This document shows, piece by piece, positions 1 through 10,722 of a stretch of 64,000 nucleotides of DNA; within the stretch, counting starts at the first letter, position 1; every line of letters begins with the position of its first letter. Where the stretch lies: positions 1,451,501-1,515,500 of the forward strand of contig HE613569.1 in NCBI GenBank assembly GCA_000283635.1, in the 5' to 3' direction. Origin of the DNA: Streptococcus macedonicus ACA-DC 198 (GTDB lineage Bacteria > Bacillota > Bacilli > Lactobacillales > Streptococcaceae). The notes under the pieces were generated by a model. That model did no database searches. It was not told where the DNA came from and saw only the letters and a list, made by a program, of their open reading frames with translations. The position numbers and the translations under genes are program-made.

Positions 1-148
1 CTTTAAGTGCTTTATCACCATTTTCTTTGACATCTTCTAAAATTTGACGAACTGCATCATCAACATCAAGATTTTCTTTACTTAATTCTAATTGTTCTTG
101 GTAGAGAATTTTTGAAATTTCTTCTGTCGTTCCTGTTAAACGTTTCAT
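1..148 (-). CDS. hisD: Histidinol dehydrogenase, N-terminal part (cut by window edge)
   Basis: Only the first 49 codons are in the window. The peptide begins [17 protein letters not shown], a typical HisD start. The enzyme oxidises L-histidinol to L-histidine in two NAD-dependent steps, the last steps of histidine synthesis, in the cytoplasm. The ATG overlaps the hisG stop in an ATGA junction, so translation is probably coupled. The call rests on this short N-terminus plus its position after hisG, so the family is likely but the catalytic part is not visible. Confidence 0.85.
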   Translation of the reverse strand, partial: MKRLTGTTEEISKILYQEQLELSKENLDVDDAVRQILEDVKENGDKALK

Positions 149-792
149 TTAAAAGCTACCTCCTCATTTCCAACGATACTTTCCAATTTTTGGATAAATG
201 GCATGATTTCAGAATTATTTTTCAAAGCCGCTTTGTTCACAATCAATCGTGCTGAAATGCGACAAATATCTTCATAAACTTTAAGACCGTTAGCAACTAG
301 CGTATTTCCAGTCTCAACAATATCAACAATAGCGTCCGCTAAACCAATAACAGGAGCAATCTCAACACTTCCTTGAATTGAAATGATTTCGACATCTTCT
401 CCTTTTTTATTAAAATAATCGGTCGCAATGGTTGGGTATTTTGTGGCAATTCGTTTTCGTTTATGGTCATGTGGGTCATAAGAATCCGTTGAAGCTACTG
501 AGAATTTACATAAACCAAAATTCAAATCAAGCATTTCAAGATAGCCTGTTGGGTGCTCAATCAACAAGTCCTTTCCAACCACACCAAGGTCAGCCACACC
601 ATGGCGCACATACGTTGTCACATCAGGTGCCTTGACGAGCAAAAAACGGAATTTTTTATCTGGGCTTTTAAAAATAAGATTACGTCCCTTATTTTCCATA
701 AACGTCATATCAAAACCCGCTTTTTCCAGAAGTTTCACCGTATCTTTTTCAATACGTCCTTTGGTTAAAGCAATCGTAATTTGATTTTCCAT
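145..792 (-). CDS. hisG: ATP phosphoribosyltransferase, short form
   Basis: Catalyses the first and feedback-controlled step of histidine synthesis, joining ATP and PRPP. At 215 aa it is the short form (HisG-S), which lacks the C-terminal regulatory domain and needs HisZ as partner in a hetero-octamer; hisZ lies directly upstream. Family features seen are the N-terminal [11 protein letters not shown], the [11 protein letters not shown] segment and the PRPP-binding stretch [14 protein letters not shown] near residue 153. The start ATG overlaps the hisZ stop by one base (TAATG), and its stop overlaps the hisD start. Second-last visible gene of the T-box-controlled operon. Confidence 0.96.
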   Translation of the reverse strand: MENQITIALTKGRIEKDTVKLLEKAGFDMTFMENKGRNLIFKSPDKKFRFLLVKAPDVTTYVRHGVADLGVVGKDLLIEHPTGYLEMLDLNFGLCKFSVASTDSYDPHDHKRKRIATKYPTIATDYFNKKGEDVEIISIQGSVEIAPVIGLADAIVDIVETGNTLVANGLKVYEDICRISARLIVNKAALKNNSEIMPFIQKLESIVGNEEVAFK

Positions 793-1760
793 TAGGCACC
801 TCCTTCTAAATTATCAAGTACAGCTTGGTAAACAGCATCAACATCTACTGCCCAACCGACCGCAGTCAATTTTTTAGCCCCAAAACGTTCAAAAAGTTTA
901 TCGTAACGCCCACCTGAGGCAAAAGCGTCTGGCACCTTATCTCCAAAGACTTTGAACATCACGCCAGTATAATACGGCATTGTCGGAATTTGTGCCAAAT
1001 CAATGTTGCTCTTTGGTAACATTTCAGATACTTGATTAAGCAAGTTTTCCAAATCTGTCAAAGCAGCCAAAATCGCTTGATTCTTGACAAGTTCACGCGT
1101 ACTTTCTAAAACTTGATGACTTTCTCCAAAAAGATAAGGCAAATTTTTCAAAAACTCATCAAATTCACTCGGATATTTTTTGGTAAATTCATTTAACTGA
1201 GTGATATTTTTATCTTTAATCGCTTGTGCCAAAGTTTCTTCAACTGCTTGTGACAAAGCCAAAGTTTCAAAAATGGTTTGTAAAATCGCAGCATGTGAAA
1301 ATTCAAATTGATAAGACGGGATATCCGCTCTATCAAGGGCTTTCTTGGCTGATTGGATTGCCTCAAAAACAGCTTCCTTAGCTGGAAAACCAACAATCTC
1401 AACACCAGCTTGCGTGTGCTCATTCATCAAACCACGCATTTCTTCGTTGTATTTGAAAACCTTGCCCGAATAGGAGAATTTAATCGGCGTTTCAACTTGC
1501 GTCGATGCAATGACACGTCCAATCTGACTGGTAATATCAGGACGAAGCGTCAGCAATTCAGCACTTTTATCAAAGAAATTGTAATTATTTTTCGTAATCG
1601 TATCACTAAAGACTTCAAAATGTTCCAAGGTCGGTGTTTCAATTCGATTGAATCCCTGACTCATCAAGAAATCACTGATATCACGTTCTATTTTGTAGGT
1701 AACACGCGCACGTTTGAATAACTTATCATGCATTCCCACAGGTAACGTTGTTTTTTTCAT
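792..1760 (-). CDS. hisZ: ATP phosphoribosyltransferase regulatory subunit
   Basis: HisZ is a catalytically dead paralogue of histidyl-tRNA synthetase that activates short-form HisG and gives it histidine feedback sensitivity. The 322-aa protein keeps class II synthetase-like segments ([15 protein letters not shown], then [15 protein letters not shown] near the C-terminus) but is shorter than HisRS and lacks an anticodon-binding domain. I place the start at the ATG at 1760 ([12 protein letters not shown]) because AGGAG lies 8 bases upstream; an in-frame ATG at 1781 has no such site. It lies between hisC and hisG and overlaps hisG by one base. Confidence 0.94.
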   Translation of the reverse strand: MKKTTLPVGMHDKLFKRARVTYKIERDISDFLMSQGFNRIETPTLEHFEVFSDTITKNNYNFFDKSAELLTLRPDITSQIGRVIASTQVETPIKFSYSGKVFKYNEEMRGLMNEHTQAGVEIVGFPAKEAVFEAIQSAKKALDRADIPSYQFEFSHAAILQTIFETLALSQAVEETLAQAIKDKNITQLNEFTKKYPSEFDEFLKNLPYLFGESHQVLESTRELVKNQAILAALTDLENLLNQVSEMLPKSNIDLAQIPTMPYYTGVMFKVFGDKVPDAFASGGRYDKLFERFGAKKLTAVGWAVDVDAVYQAVLDNLEGGA

Positions 1761-1786
1761 CTTGTCAACTCCTAACATCATTAAAA

Positions 1787-2845
1787 TTAGGCTTTCTGAT
1801 ATTCTTTAATCTCTTCAATCACTTGTTCCATTTCAGCCTGCGTTCCGATTGAAATTCGCAAATGATTTTTGATACGTTCAACTTTCGGAAAATAACGAAC
1901 ATAGATATTCTTAGCTTGCAAATAATCAAATAAATTCGCTGCATCATTTTGAGGACATTCCGCTAAGACAAAGTTGGTCTTTGATTCTAAAACTGAAAAG
2001 TCAAGGTCTCGTAATTCCTTAGTAAACCAATCTCTTGTCGCTATAATTTTTTGACACGTATTTTCGTAATAACCCCATGATTCAACAGCCGCCACAGCTA
2101 ATTTCTCAGCAATTAAATCAACATTGTAAGGATTGACCGAATTTTTAACGGCATTAATAACCGACATTAATTTTGTACTTCCCATACCATAGCCAACTCG
2201 CAAACCAGCAAGCGAAGCATCTTTTGAAAATGTTCGTGTAATAAAGACATTGTCATATTTTTTGAGCAATGGCAGAGCTGTTTCACCACCAAAGTTAATA
2301 TATGCTTCGTCAATAATAACCACCACATCTTGATTAGCCTTGATAATCGCCTCAATAGCCTCTAAAGATTTGTAAATGCCAGTCGGTGCATTTGGATTCG
2401 TCAGAACAACACCACCATTATCAGCAATATAATCATTACCATCAATCTCAAAATCGCTAGTTAACGGCACTTCATGGTAATTAATGCGGTACAAATCAGC
2501 CCAGACTTTGTAAAAAGCATAAGTCAAATCAGGAAATAGAACAGGCTCATCACTATTAAAAAATGCAAGAAATGCCATAGACAAAACATCATCTGATCCA
2601 TTACCAACAATGATTTGACTTGGATCAAGACCATGTTGCTTAGCAAGCACAACACGTAGTGATTCTTGGTCCAAAGTTGAATACTTCCGCAATTGATGAA
2701 TCTCAAAATGTGAAAAGACTTCTGCTACTTTTGGACTTGGTCCATAAGCATTTTCATTTGTATTCAATTTTATTAAATTTTCACCGCTTGGCTGGCTACC
2801 AGCTACATAAGGTTCAATATCTATCAATCCTTTAATAGTTGTCAT
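1787..2845 (-). CDS. hisC: Histidinol-phosphate aminotransferase
   Basis: PLP enzyme of aminotransferase class I/II that makes histidinol phosphate from imidazole-acetol phosphate and glutamate. The 352-aa product shows the PLP-lysine motif [16 protein letters not shown] (Lys about residue 208), the N-terminal [12 protein letters not shown], and LTNPNAPTG near 148–156. The start at 2845 ([14 protein letters not shown]) is preceded by AGAAAGGGCG; the open frame runs 15 codons further upstream into the T-box terminator and is not used. First gene of the his operon, about 30 bases below the leader terminator. Confidence 0.95.
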   Translation of the reverse strand: MTTIKGLIDIEPYVAGSQPSGENLIKLNTNENAYGPSPKVAEVFSHFEIHQLRKYSTLDQESLRVVLAKQHGLDPSQIIVGNGSDDVLSMAFLAFFNSDEPVLFPDLTYAFYKVWADLYRINYHEVPLTSDFEIDGNDYIADNGGVVLTNPNAPTGIYKSLEAIEAIIKANQDVVVIIDEAYINFGGETALPLLKKYDNVFITRTFSKDASLAGLRVGYGMGSTKLMSVINAVKNSVNPYNVDLIAEKLAVAAVESWGYYENTCQKIIATRDWFTKELRDLDFSVLESKTNFVLAECPQNDAANLFDYLQAKNIYVRYFPKVERIKNHLRISIGTQAEMEQVIEEIKEYQKA

Positions 2846-2875
2846 AATAACGCCCTTTCTATTTCTGATATTCAA

Positions 2876-2908
2876 AAAACGCCCTCGCAAAAAAATGCAA
2901 GGACGTTA
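2876..2908 (-). terminator. T-box attenuator terminator
   Basis: AACGTCCTTGC pairs with GCGAGGGCGTT (11 bp, two G-U pairs) around an ATTTTTTT loop and is followed by a T run. It stands between the T-box core and hisC. Confidence 0.85.
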
Positions 2909-3125
2909 AAACGTGGTTCCACCTCTGATTCAACAGCCAGTCGCCTAGACTGTTCTCATGAAGTACATGACTTCTGCTCCGTAACGTGGAACCACCCGTC
3001 GTGCACTACTGTCAGCTCTATCAGCTGAGTTCGCACACGCGCTCAAGAATGTGTCGCCCAAGGATTGCACGCTTTTCTCACCACCAAGCACTCTCTGTCT
3101 GTTGTCTCAGGCTTTTTCTATCAAC
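2876..3125 (-). promoter_or_regulatory. T-box riboswitch of the his operon
   Basis: The leader between the promoter and hisC has the conserved T-box core AGGTGGAACCACG (positions 2912–2924, minus strand), followed at once by a strong terminator, and further 5' a stem I region with GGTGGTGAGAAAAGCGTGC and CTTGAGC elements. T-boxes sense uncharged tRNA; with hisCZGD downstream the ligand is most likely tRNA-His. A CAC triplet occurs at 2992–2995 (minus), but I cannot fold stem I well enough to assign the specifier. Confidence 0.88.
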
Positions 3126-3143
3126 ACTTTTATATTTAAAAAT

Positions 3144-3172
3144 ATTCTACAAGAAAATTCTGAAAATAGCAA
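3144..3172 (-). promoter_or_regulatory. his operon promoter
   Basis: TTGCTA, 17 bases, TAGAAT on the minus strand, about 20 bases upstream of the T-box leader. Near-consensus sigma-A promoter. Confidence 0.7.
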
Positions 3173-3336
3173 GCTTAAAATCAAGATTTTTATATTTATA
3201 CAAAAAAATAAACCAAATTTAGCTGATTTAGGTTGAAAAAGTCTTTTTTTGATGCTTCTTTTAAGTTCCTCAATTTGCATTTTTAAGCTCAAACTTGCTT
3301 TAAGCCGTTGGCTAATTTCAAAGAATCTCTGATTAA

Positions 3337-4015
3337 TTATAGTTCTTTCAGAATATCGTCTAAAATTTCTAGACAAATATCTGCAGCTTTTTCAATAGAT
3401 GAACGAAATTCTGCCGCACCACCCATTATACTGTCCAAAACCGTTTTAAGGATAAGATTTGGAATGTTATTCTGGTCACAAATCAAGACCAATTGCTGCA
3501 CCTTCCATATCACAAATATCAGCCTTAAAGTCATGATTTAAGGCACGTTTCTTTGTCTCATCAGCAATAAATTTATCACCAGAAGCGCAGATAACTGGAC
3601 GAATAAAAGGGTAATGATTTTTTACCAACTGCACATACTTCTTCGTTGTTGGCAAATAGATATCCTGATATTCCAAATAACGCCCAACTTCGCAATGGTC
3701 AGCGGCTGAGGTATCCATATCATAATGGATCACCTTCTCAACTAAACAAATATTGGTTACCTTTAATTCTTCCGTCAGAGCACCGACCACACCATAATTA
3801 ACAATTAAATCGACATCAAAAAGGCTAATTAATAATTACGTACAGGCCGCAGCTCTGATTTCTCCTGCACCTGACTGTGTAATATATAAAATTTCATCAT
3901 CAAATGTAACCGAATAAACTTTAAACCCTCTGACATCTCCTCTTTTGAGCTTATCAGCATATTTTCGCATGACAGACTGTATTTCAACAGCCACTACCAT
4001 ACCAATCTTTTTCAT
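3337..4015 (-). pseudogene. Broken purine/MTA-SAH nucleosidase-like gene
   Basis: Three open pieces in different frames together resemble one PNP/UDP-family nucleosidase of about 225 aa. The N-terminal piece starts MKKIGMVVAVEIQSV (ATG at 4015, GAGGAG 5 bases upstream). The middle piece carries VGALTEELKV, DMDTSAADH and ICDMEGAAIG, and the C-terminal piece NNIPNLILKTVLDS. MEGAAI is the family's purine-recognition motif. At least two frameshifts (near 3835 and 3480–3530) separate the pieces, so a working hydrolase is unlikely. Similar proteins act on MTA, SAH or nucleosides; the exact substrate cannot be read here. Confidence 0.8.
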
Positions 4016-4041
4016 TATCACTCCTCATTTTAGTTATCAAA

Positions 4042-4069
4042 AAAGGTTTGGCAATTTTTCCAAACCTTT
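4042..4069 (-). terminator. Terminator after ezrA
   Basis: AAAGGTTTGG and CCAAACCTTT form a perfect 10-bp stem around an 8-base loop, with a T run on the minus side, 27 bases past the ezrA stop. Confidence 0.85.
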
Positions 4070-4095
4070 ATATTGTATCAGTTAACACAGTCATT

Positions 4096-5820
4096 TTAAA
4101 AACGAATTTGTTCACGTGTTTTTTCGTACGATGATACGAAACGATCTGTTACACCTGGTTCAACCGTTTCAAGTGCATATGAAATTTCATCAAATGATGC
4201 TTGATAGTCATTATCAACTTCAAATAATTTCAAAGCGTGTTCAAAACTACTTTGTACACTTGGTTCAAAACTACGATAACGATTTGAGTATTGCAACAAT
4301 TGTTCTGTCAATGTCGCATTTTGAATCACTTTATAAGTTGCATTTTCAAGATTTGTAATAGCTGATGTCGCAACATCTGTTAAACGAGACACAGCTTCAA
4401 TATCAATACGCCCACGACTAAGTTCATCAATTAACACTTCCAATTGTGAACTTGTTGTGAAGAATGCGCTCAAGAAATCTTGTGGAATACCTGGTAAATT
4501 ACGTTTTTCCATATAACGTTTAATCGTATGCAAACGATTAATATATTGTTCCAAGCTTTGACGAGCAACCGTCTCAATTTCTTCAATATTCTTAACTTGT
4601 TCAAAGACTTCCATTTGCCCCTCTTCGACAGCAGCCAATGTTTTTAAGGTTCTGTCAAAAATCACTTGTAATTCAGAGAATGGCTTGTCTTGTGTCTCAA
4701 AAGCAACAACGATTGGCAATACTTCTGTTTCAATCTCTTCCAAGTTTTTAGTAAATGAACGAAGGCTAAGACTTTCACTATCATTCAAGATGTACTTGTG
4801 AGATAGACGCTTAATTTCATGAGCAAGTTGTTCATTATTTGCCTTAGCATGAGCCAAATAGTCAGGAATAATCTTGCTATCTTTAAGCGCAGCCTTATGA
4901 GCAGCAATTTCGCGTTCAAACAATTCATACAATGAATCAATTTTCTCTTGAATGTGTTCATTTTCATCACGGGCACGGTCCAAATCCAATGTAACAAGTT
5001 CAGAAGCATTGGCACGAATAGAATCACGAATTTCTTGGAAACGTGTTTCAATATTCTTTTCAGCAAAATGATAATTTTGTTCAAGCAAACGGCGATAACC
5101 TTGCTCTAAATCATCAAGTTGGTCTGGGAAATCATCTTCTAATTTTGCAACAATCGCTGGAATTTGTTCTGAAATTTGACCAAGTGCGATAGTGTGTTCT
5201 TCTGCACGGTCAAGCACTTCAGACGCTTCAACAGGATCACCAGTTGAGTTAAGCGTTACAAATTGAGAAAATTCAGCTTCTATGTTTTTTAATTGTTTTT
5301 TAATCTCAGACATTGTAGAGCCAAAATTGTCCTCTTTTTCTGAGATAGAAGCTTTTAATGTTTCGTACAAATCCAAAGCGTGTTTAACACGAGCACTATT
5401 TTTTTCTTCTTGTTCTTTCAAGACAGAAAGTGCCTCACGAATCGAATTAATGTCTTCTTCAACTAAATTTAATTGGCTTTCGATATTATCAATTTCGTGT
5501 TTTGCTCTGATGAATTTAAAACTATCATTTAGATTTTCAGCTTCAAAAATATGATTTTCAATATCCGAAAAAGAATTTAAAGAAAGGTCAACCCATTTTT
5601 GATTCCATTCACGAAATGTTGTCTGACTTTGCCCGATAAGGTGAAGATTTTTAACAGCCTCGATTTCTTCATTAACAGGTAAACCAAATAATGATTGTTT
5701 TCTTTCTTCCAAGCTTGCAATCAATGAATCATTTCGCTTGCGCACAATAACGCCAACTAGGTAAGCAACAATTACTAATAAAACTATTGCTACAAGCAGT
5801 AATATAATTCCGCTCGACAT
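4096..5820 (-). CDS. ezrA: Septation ring formation regulator EzrA
   Basis: Membrane-anchored division protein that binds FtsZ, limits Z-ring assembly away from midcell and links the ring to peptidoglycan synthesis. The 574-aa product has one N-terminal transmembrane helix (about residues 4–26) followed by a basic stop (RKR) and then almost continuous acidic coiled coil, the expected spectrin-like EzrA layout. Length and order fit streptococcal EzrA. It follows gyrB by 105 bases, the same order as in other streptococci, and is closed by the terminator at 4042–4069. Confidence 0.95.
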   Translation of the reverse strand: MSSGIILLLVAIVLLVIVAYLVGVIVRKRNDSLIASLEERKQSLFGLPVNEEIEAVKNLHLIGQSQTTFREWNQKWVDLSLNSFSDIENHIFEAENLNDSFKFIRAKHEIDNIESQLNLVEEDINSIREALSVLKEQEEKNSARVKHALDLYETLKASISEKEDNFGSTMSEIKKQLKNIEAEFSQFVTLNSTGDPVEASEVLDRAEEHTIALGQISEQIPAIVAKLEDDFPDQLDDLEQGYRRLLEQNYHFAEKNIETRFQEIRDSIRANASELVTLDLDRARDENEHIQEKIDSLYELFEREIAAHKAALKDSKIIPDYLAHAKANNEQLAHEIKRLSHKYILNDSESLSLRSFTKNLEEIETEVLPIVVAFETQDKPFSELQVIFDRTLKTLAAVEEGQMEVFEQVKNIEEIETVARQSLEQYINRLHTIKRYMEKRNLPGIPQDFLSAFFTTSSQLEVLIDELSRGRIDIEAVSRLTDVATSAITNLENATYKVIQNATLTEQLLQYSNRYRSFEPSVQSSFEHALKLFEVDNDYQASFDEISYALETVEPGVTDRFVSSYEKTREQIRF

Positions 5821-5925
5821 TTAAAACTCCTTATAAATTGTCTTTTTATCGTAAAAAATAGCTATAACATTACGATTATAACATACTTAGAGATTGTATG
5901 CAGTAATTTTTTGTCAATATTCTTA

Positions 5926-7878
<1,953 letters not shown>

Positions 7879-8439
7879 TTACTTCACTATCTCCATTAAG
7901 GATTTTTTTCCATCAACTAATAACGTGTCAAAGCCAGCAGATTGACCTGCCTTCCTATCAATTTCACGATCTCCAATTACCAGTGCTTCTTTAATGTCAT
8001 ATTTTTCTTTCAAATACAACATCGATTCTGGACTTGGTTTACGAGAAAAGCCATTTTCTGAAGTGACTACTTCCGTAAAATAAGACAACAAATTAGTTTT
8101 TTCTAAGATATCAAGGACTTGTTTGTTCCGATGCGATACTAAAAAATTTCGCCCACCACTTGCAACAATTGCCTGCAAAACGTTATGCGCTCCTGCAAAT
8201 AAAACTGGCGTTTTCAAATATTCAGCTTCCAATTTTTTGTACGCCTTTAAAAATTGAGGTTCTTTTGGGATAAATTGTGCAATAGCAGCATCCGTGGACT
8301 CTTTTAGTTTATTATAAACCTCATCATGTGAGGCAGATTGTCCAAATTCCGCTAAAGTTTTCACGAAAGCTTGAGCAGACATTTCATAATTATCAAGCAA
8401 CGTTCCACCCAAATCCCAGACATAATCATGGTAATTCAT
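7879..8439 (-). CDS. HAD-family hydrolase-like protein with altered motif I
   Basis: 186-aa HAD-superfamily protein with a small helical cap. Motif II is FLVSHRN near residue 97–103, motif III the lysine in FSRKPSPESM, and motif IV VIGDREID. Motif I reads WDLGGTLLDN: the usual DxDGT has become DLGGT, so the second Asp (general acid/base) is Gly. The first Asp is kept. As I recall, the homologue beside gyrB in other streptococci has the same DLGGT, so this may be a family trait and not a mutation. The ATG lies only 7 bases below a TATAAT. Likely cotranscribed with gyrB; substrate unknown. Confidence 0.85.
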   Translation of the reverse strand: MNYHDYVWDLGGTLLDNYEMSAQAFVKTLAEFGQSASHDEVYNKLKESTDAAIAQFIPKEPQFLKAYKKLEAEYLKTPVLFAGAHNVLQAIVASGGRNFLVSHRNKQVLDILEKTNLLSYFTEVVTSENGFSRKPSPESMLYLKEKYDIKEALVIGDREIDRKAGQSAGFDTLLVDGKKSLMEIVK

Positions 8440-8456
8440 ACACCTTATTATATCAT
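8440..8456 (-). promoter_or_regulatory. Extended -10 promoter of HAD-gyrB
   Basis: TGATATAAT on the minus strand (-10 at 8447–8452), 7 bases upstream of the HAD start codon. The rodA terminator lies just upstream, so this promoter is probably needed for HAD-gyrB. Confidence 0.6.
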
Positions 8457-8513
8457 ATTTTTAAGTTTTTTTATAGTCTATACTGTATCAATTTACAGGT
8501 TAATATATAAGAA

Positions 8514-8539
8514 AAAAGTCGAGCTAACACTCAACTTTT
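8514..8539 (-). terminator. Terminator after rodA
   Basis: AAAAGTTGAG and CTCGACTTTT pair (10 bp, one G-U) around a 6-base loop with a T run on the minus strand, right after the rodA stop codon. Confidence 0.8.
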
Positions 8540-8540
8540 A

Positions 8541-9752
8541 CTAATAACGGTCACTTCTTTTAAAATGTTCTGTAATTTCTTGTTCACGGTGTAGGTTGTT
8601 TTGATAACTCATTGATAAAATCAGACCGACACAAATCAAATTGGTAATCAACGATGAGCCACCTTGTGAGATAAATGGCAAAGGAATACCTGTTAATGGC
8701 AAAATACCAATTGCTGCTCCGATATTTTCAAAAATATGGAACAAAATCATCATGATGAAACCAGTTGAAATGTAAGTATAGAAACGGTTATTTGATTCAA
8801 AAGTTACACGAATCATACGATAAATCAACAAAAGATACAATCCCATGACAACAGCACTACCAATAAAACCAAAATCTTCAGCAATAACGGTAAAAATCAT
8901 ATCACTCTCACGAACTGGCACTGATAAATCAACAACATTGAACCCTTTACCAGTAAGACCACCACTACCAATAGAAATCATTCCTTGTGTTTGTTGGTAG
9001 GCAATCGTTTTAGCATATGAAAATGGGTCTAGCCAAGCTGAAATACGATTAATTTGGTAAGTATCCATTCCCAAACCATAAAGGAATTCTTTCCCATTTG
9101 GCAAAAGGAAAATTAACATGAAACCACCAACTGCAAGAGCAACGATAATAACAACTGGAAGGATAATCCACCACGAAATCCCTGATAATAAAATCAAACC
9201 AGCTAAGATCGCTGAGAAAACCATTGCTGTTCCTAAGTCTTTTTGAAGCCCTAGTAGCACCATCACAGGTAAGGTAATAAGTGCAAAAATTCCAAGGAGT
9301 TTCCAGTCATTTTTCAAAGAATCTTCCTTGAACTTTTGGCGAAACCAAATGGAACATCTGGCAAGCATCAAAATATAGGACACTTTCATAAATTCCGAGG
9401 GCTGAAATAACGTTACCGAACCGATTGAAACCCAGTTTTTCGCGCCTGTTGACTCAACCAACTCTGGACTATAAAAGATGAGCGGTAGCACCATTAATAT
9501 CAATCCAAGACCGTATAGGAACGGCGTTATTTTCCATAAAAATTCAGTGCTAAATAGCATGACAACAAACGCCACACCACACCCTAAAAGTATCCAAATC
9601 ACTTGTTGTGTCATCACTTTTGCAATCGTGCTTGGGTAATCATTTATGGTTGCGATATAGATTGCCCCCAAGCCAATTAACAAAAGGAAAAAGACAGGTA
9701 AAATTACAGAATAATCAATCCGACTATCAATAGAATATTTTTTTCTCGCCAT
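8541..9752 (-). CDS. rodA: Rod-shape/peripheral peptidoglycan polymerase RodA (SEDS family)
   Basis: SEDS-family glycosyltransferase that polymerises lipid II, working with a class B penicillin-binding protein in peripheral wall growth. The 403-aa protein is hydrophobic with about ten membrane helices and shows SEDS signatures: GAKNWVSIG with FQPSEFMK, QKDLGTAMVF, the extracellular loop SGGLTGKGF, EDFGFIG and GIPLPFISQGGSSL. The start at 9752 (MARKKYSI) has AGGAAG upstream. I call it RodA because the neighbour order rodA–HAD–gyrB–ezrA matches streptococci, while the second SEDS gene at 47103–48383 sits beside ppc like ftsW. Confidence 0.9.
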   Translation of the reverse strand: MARKKYSIDSRIDYSVILPVFFLLLIGLGAIYIATINDYPSTIAKVMTQQVIWILLGCGVAFVVMLFSTEFLWKITPFLYGLGLILMVLPLIFYSPELVESTGAKNWVSIGSVTLFQPSEFMKVSYILMLARCSIWFRQKFKEDSLKNDWKLLGIFALITLPVMVLLGLQKDLGTAMVFSAILAGLILLSGISWWIILPVVIIVALAVGGFMLIFLLPNGKEFLYGLGMDTYQINRISAWLDPFSYAKTIAYQQTQGMISIGSGGLTGKGFNVVDLSVPVRESDMIFTVIAEDFGFIGSAVVMGLYLLLIYRMIRVTFESNNRFYTYISTGFIMMILFHIFENIGAAIGILPLTGIPLPFISQGGSSLITNLICVGLILSMSYQNNLHREQEITEHFKRSDRY

Positions 9753-9775
9753 TGTACTTCCTTCGTTTCTGATCA

Positions 9776-9792
9776 AAAATAATTATATCATT
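9776..9792 (-). promoter_or_regulatory. rodA promoter (extended -10)
   Basis: TGATATAAT on the minus strand, -10 at 9782–9787, 30 bases above the rodA start, leaving room for its ribosome binding site. No good -35. Confidence 0.55.
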
Positions 9793-9912
9793 TTTTAATT
9801 AAAATTGAGGAAAAAAGCTTGTGAAAATAAAATAAATTTTCAGCAAAAACTAAAAAGCTATTCTTTCCATTTTCAATAAATTATCAACTGATTTTTGTAG
9901 GAAAGATTTGAG

Positions 9913-9987
9913 AAAAAACAAGATGAAGTTTTTGAATTTGTTCAAAGCATTACCTAGTTTTCGGGCTGATTCGAGCCATCTTGTTTT
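9913..9987 (-). ncRNA. Candidate structured RNA or terminator-like element
   Basis: An 11-base perfect inverted repeat (AAAACAAGATG at 9915–9925, CATCTTGTTTT at 9977–9987) encloses two smaller hairpins (TTTGAA/TTCAAA at 9931–9946 and GGCT/AGCC near 9964–9977). On the minus strand the outer stem ends in TTTTTTCTC. The element is about 73 bases long and lies between the terminator below tRNA-Arg and the rodA promoter. No promoter of its own is clear. It could be a small RNA, a second terminator or a mobile repeat. Confidence 0.35.
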
Positions 9988-9997
9988 AGGACACAAC

Positions 9998-10021
9998 AAA
10001 AGCCTTGATATCAAGGCTTTT
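9998..10021 (-). terminator. Terminator after tRNA-Arg
   Basis: AAAGCCTTGA and TCAAGGCTTT form a perfect stem with A and T tracts on both sides, just downstream of the tRNA on the minus strand. Confidence 0.75.
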
Positions 10022-10035
10022 TTAGCTATGTTCTA

Positions 10036-10107
10036 TCTCCCCTGCCGGAATCGAACCAGCAACTACTCCTTAGGAGGGAGTTGTTATATCCATTGAACTA
10101 AGGGGAG
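10036..10107 (-). tRNA. tRNA-Arg (anticodon CCT)
   Basis: 72-base cloverleaf on the minus strand. The acceptor stem CTCCCCT pairs with AGGGGAG, the D arm holds GTTCAATGGATATAAC, the anticodon stem ACTCC/GGAGT encloses CTCCTAA with anticodon CCT, and the T arm is CTGGTTCGATTCCGG. The discriminator is A and CCA is not encoded. It reads AGG codons. Confidence 0.95.
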
Positions 10108-10114
10108 CTATGAA

Positions 10115-10139
10115 AAAATCTGTCACAAGGACAGATTTT
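10115..10139 (-). terminator. Terminator after rplS
   Basis: AAAATCTGTC pairs with GACAGATTTT around a 5-base loop with flanking A and T runs, between rplS and the tRNA. Confidence 0.8.
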
Positions 10140-10164
10140 TATCGTCGAATAGTTATCGTCAAAA

Positions 10165-10512
10165 TTAACGACGGATTTCTTTAATACGAGCAGCTTTACC
10201 TTGTAATGCACGCAAGTAGTAAAGTTTAGCACGACGTACTTTACCATGACGAACAACTTCGATTTTTTCTACGCGTGGAGTGTGAAGTGGGAATGTACGT
10301 TCAACACCGATACCACTTGAAATTTTACGAACTGTGTACATTTCTGAGATCCCTTGACCTTTACGTGAAATAACCACACCTTCGAAAACTTGGACACGTT
10401 CGCGGCTTCCTTCAACAACTTTTGCGTAAACACGAACAGTATCACCAGGGTGGAATGTAGGGATGTCAGTACGTAATTGACTTTCAGTCAAACTTTGGAT
10501 TAATGGATTCAT
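10165..10512 (-). CDS. rplS: 50S ribosomal protein L19
   Basis: 115-aa large-subunit protein at the 30S–50S interface. The sequence from [14 protein letters not shown] through the basic C-terminus ([10 protein letters not shown]) is colinear with bacterial L19, with [13 protein letters not shown] and [14 protein letters not shown] as recognisable blocks. The start at 10512 has AGGAG upstream; the open frame extends 26 codons further but without family similarity. It is monocistronic, between its leader and a strong terminator. Confidence 0.98.
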   Translation of the reverse strand: MNPLIQSLTESQLRTDIPTFHPGDTVRVYAKVVEGSRERVQVFEGVVISRKGQGISEMYTVRKISSGIGVERTFPLHTPRVEKIEVVRHGKVRRAKLYYLRALQGKAARIKEIRR

Positions 10513-10600
10513 TATTTTTTCTCCTATCTTACTAATCATTAGGTGCTTGTCCCAGCGGATTAGCCGTATTTTTGTGTGTCCATTACACACTCTTCATATT
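10513..10600 (-). promoter_or_regulatory. Possible L19 leader
   Basis: The 5' region has GTGTGTAATGGACACAC (a stem) followed by CGGCTAATCCGCTGGGACAAGCACC before the ribosome binding site. Firmicutes have an autoregulatory L19 leader with a GCTGGGACA-like element; this resembles it but I did not check it against a model. Confidence 0.4.
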
Positions 10601-10722
10601 TTAACAAAAAACATTGGTGGTGTAAAGCCATATCTCACAACTTTTTTGATGAATTTTTAATAAAAAATACTTAATTTTAAAATCAGAGTTTAGTCATCAC
10701 CAAGATTCTGCTGATAAATCAT

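Noticed and set aside
2984..2997. Second T-box core on the plus strand (GTGGAACCACC)
   Set aside because: It has no terminator or gene in that orientation; it is better explained as the complement of the real core.
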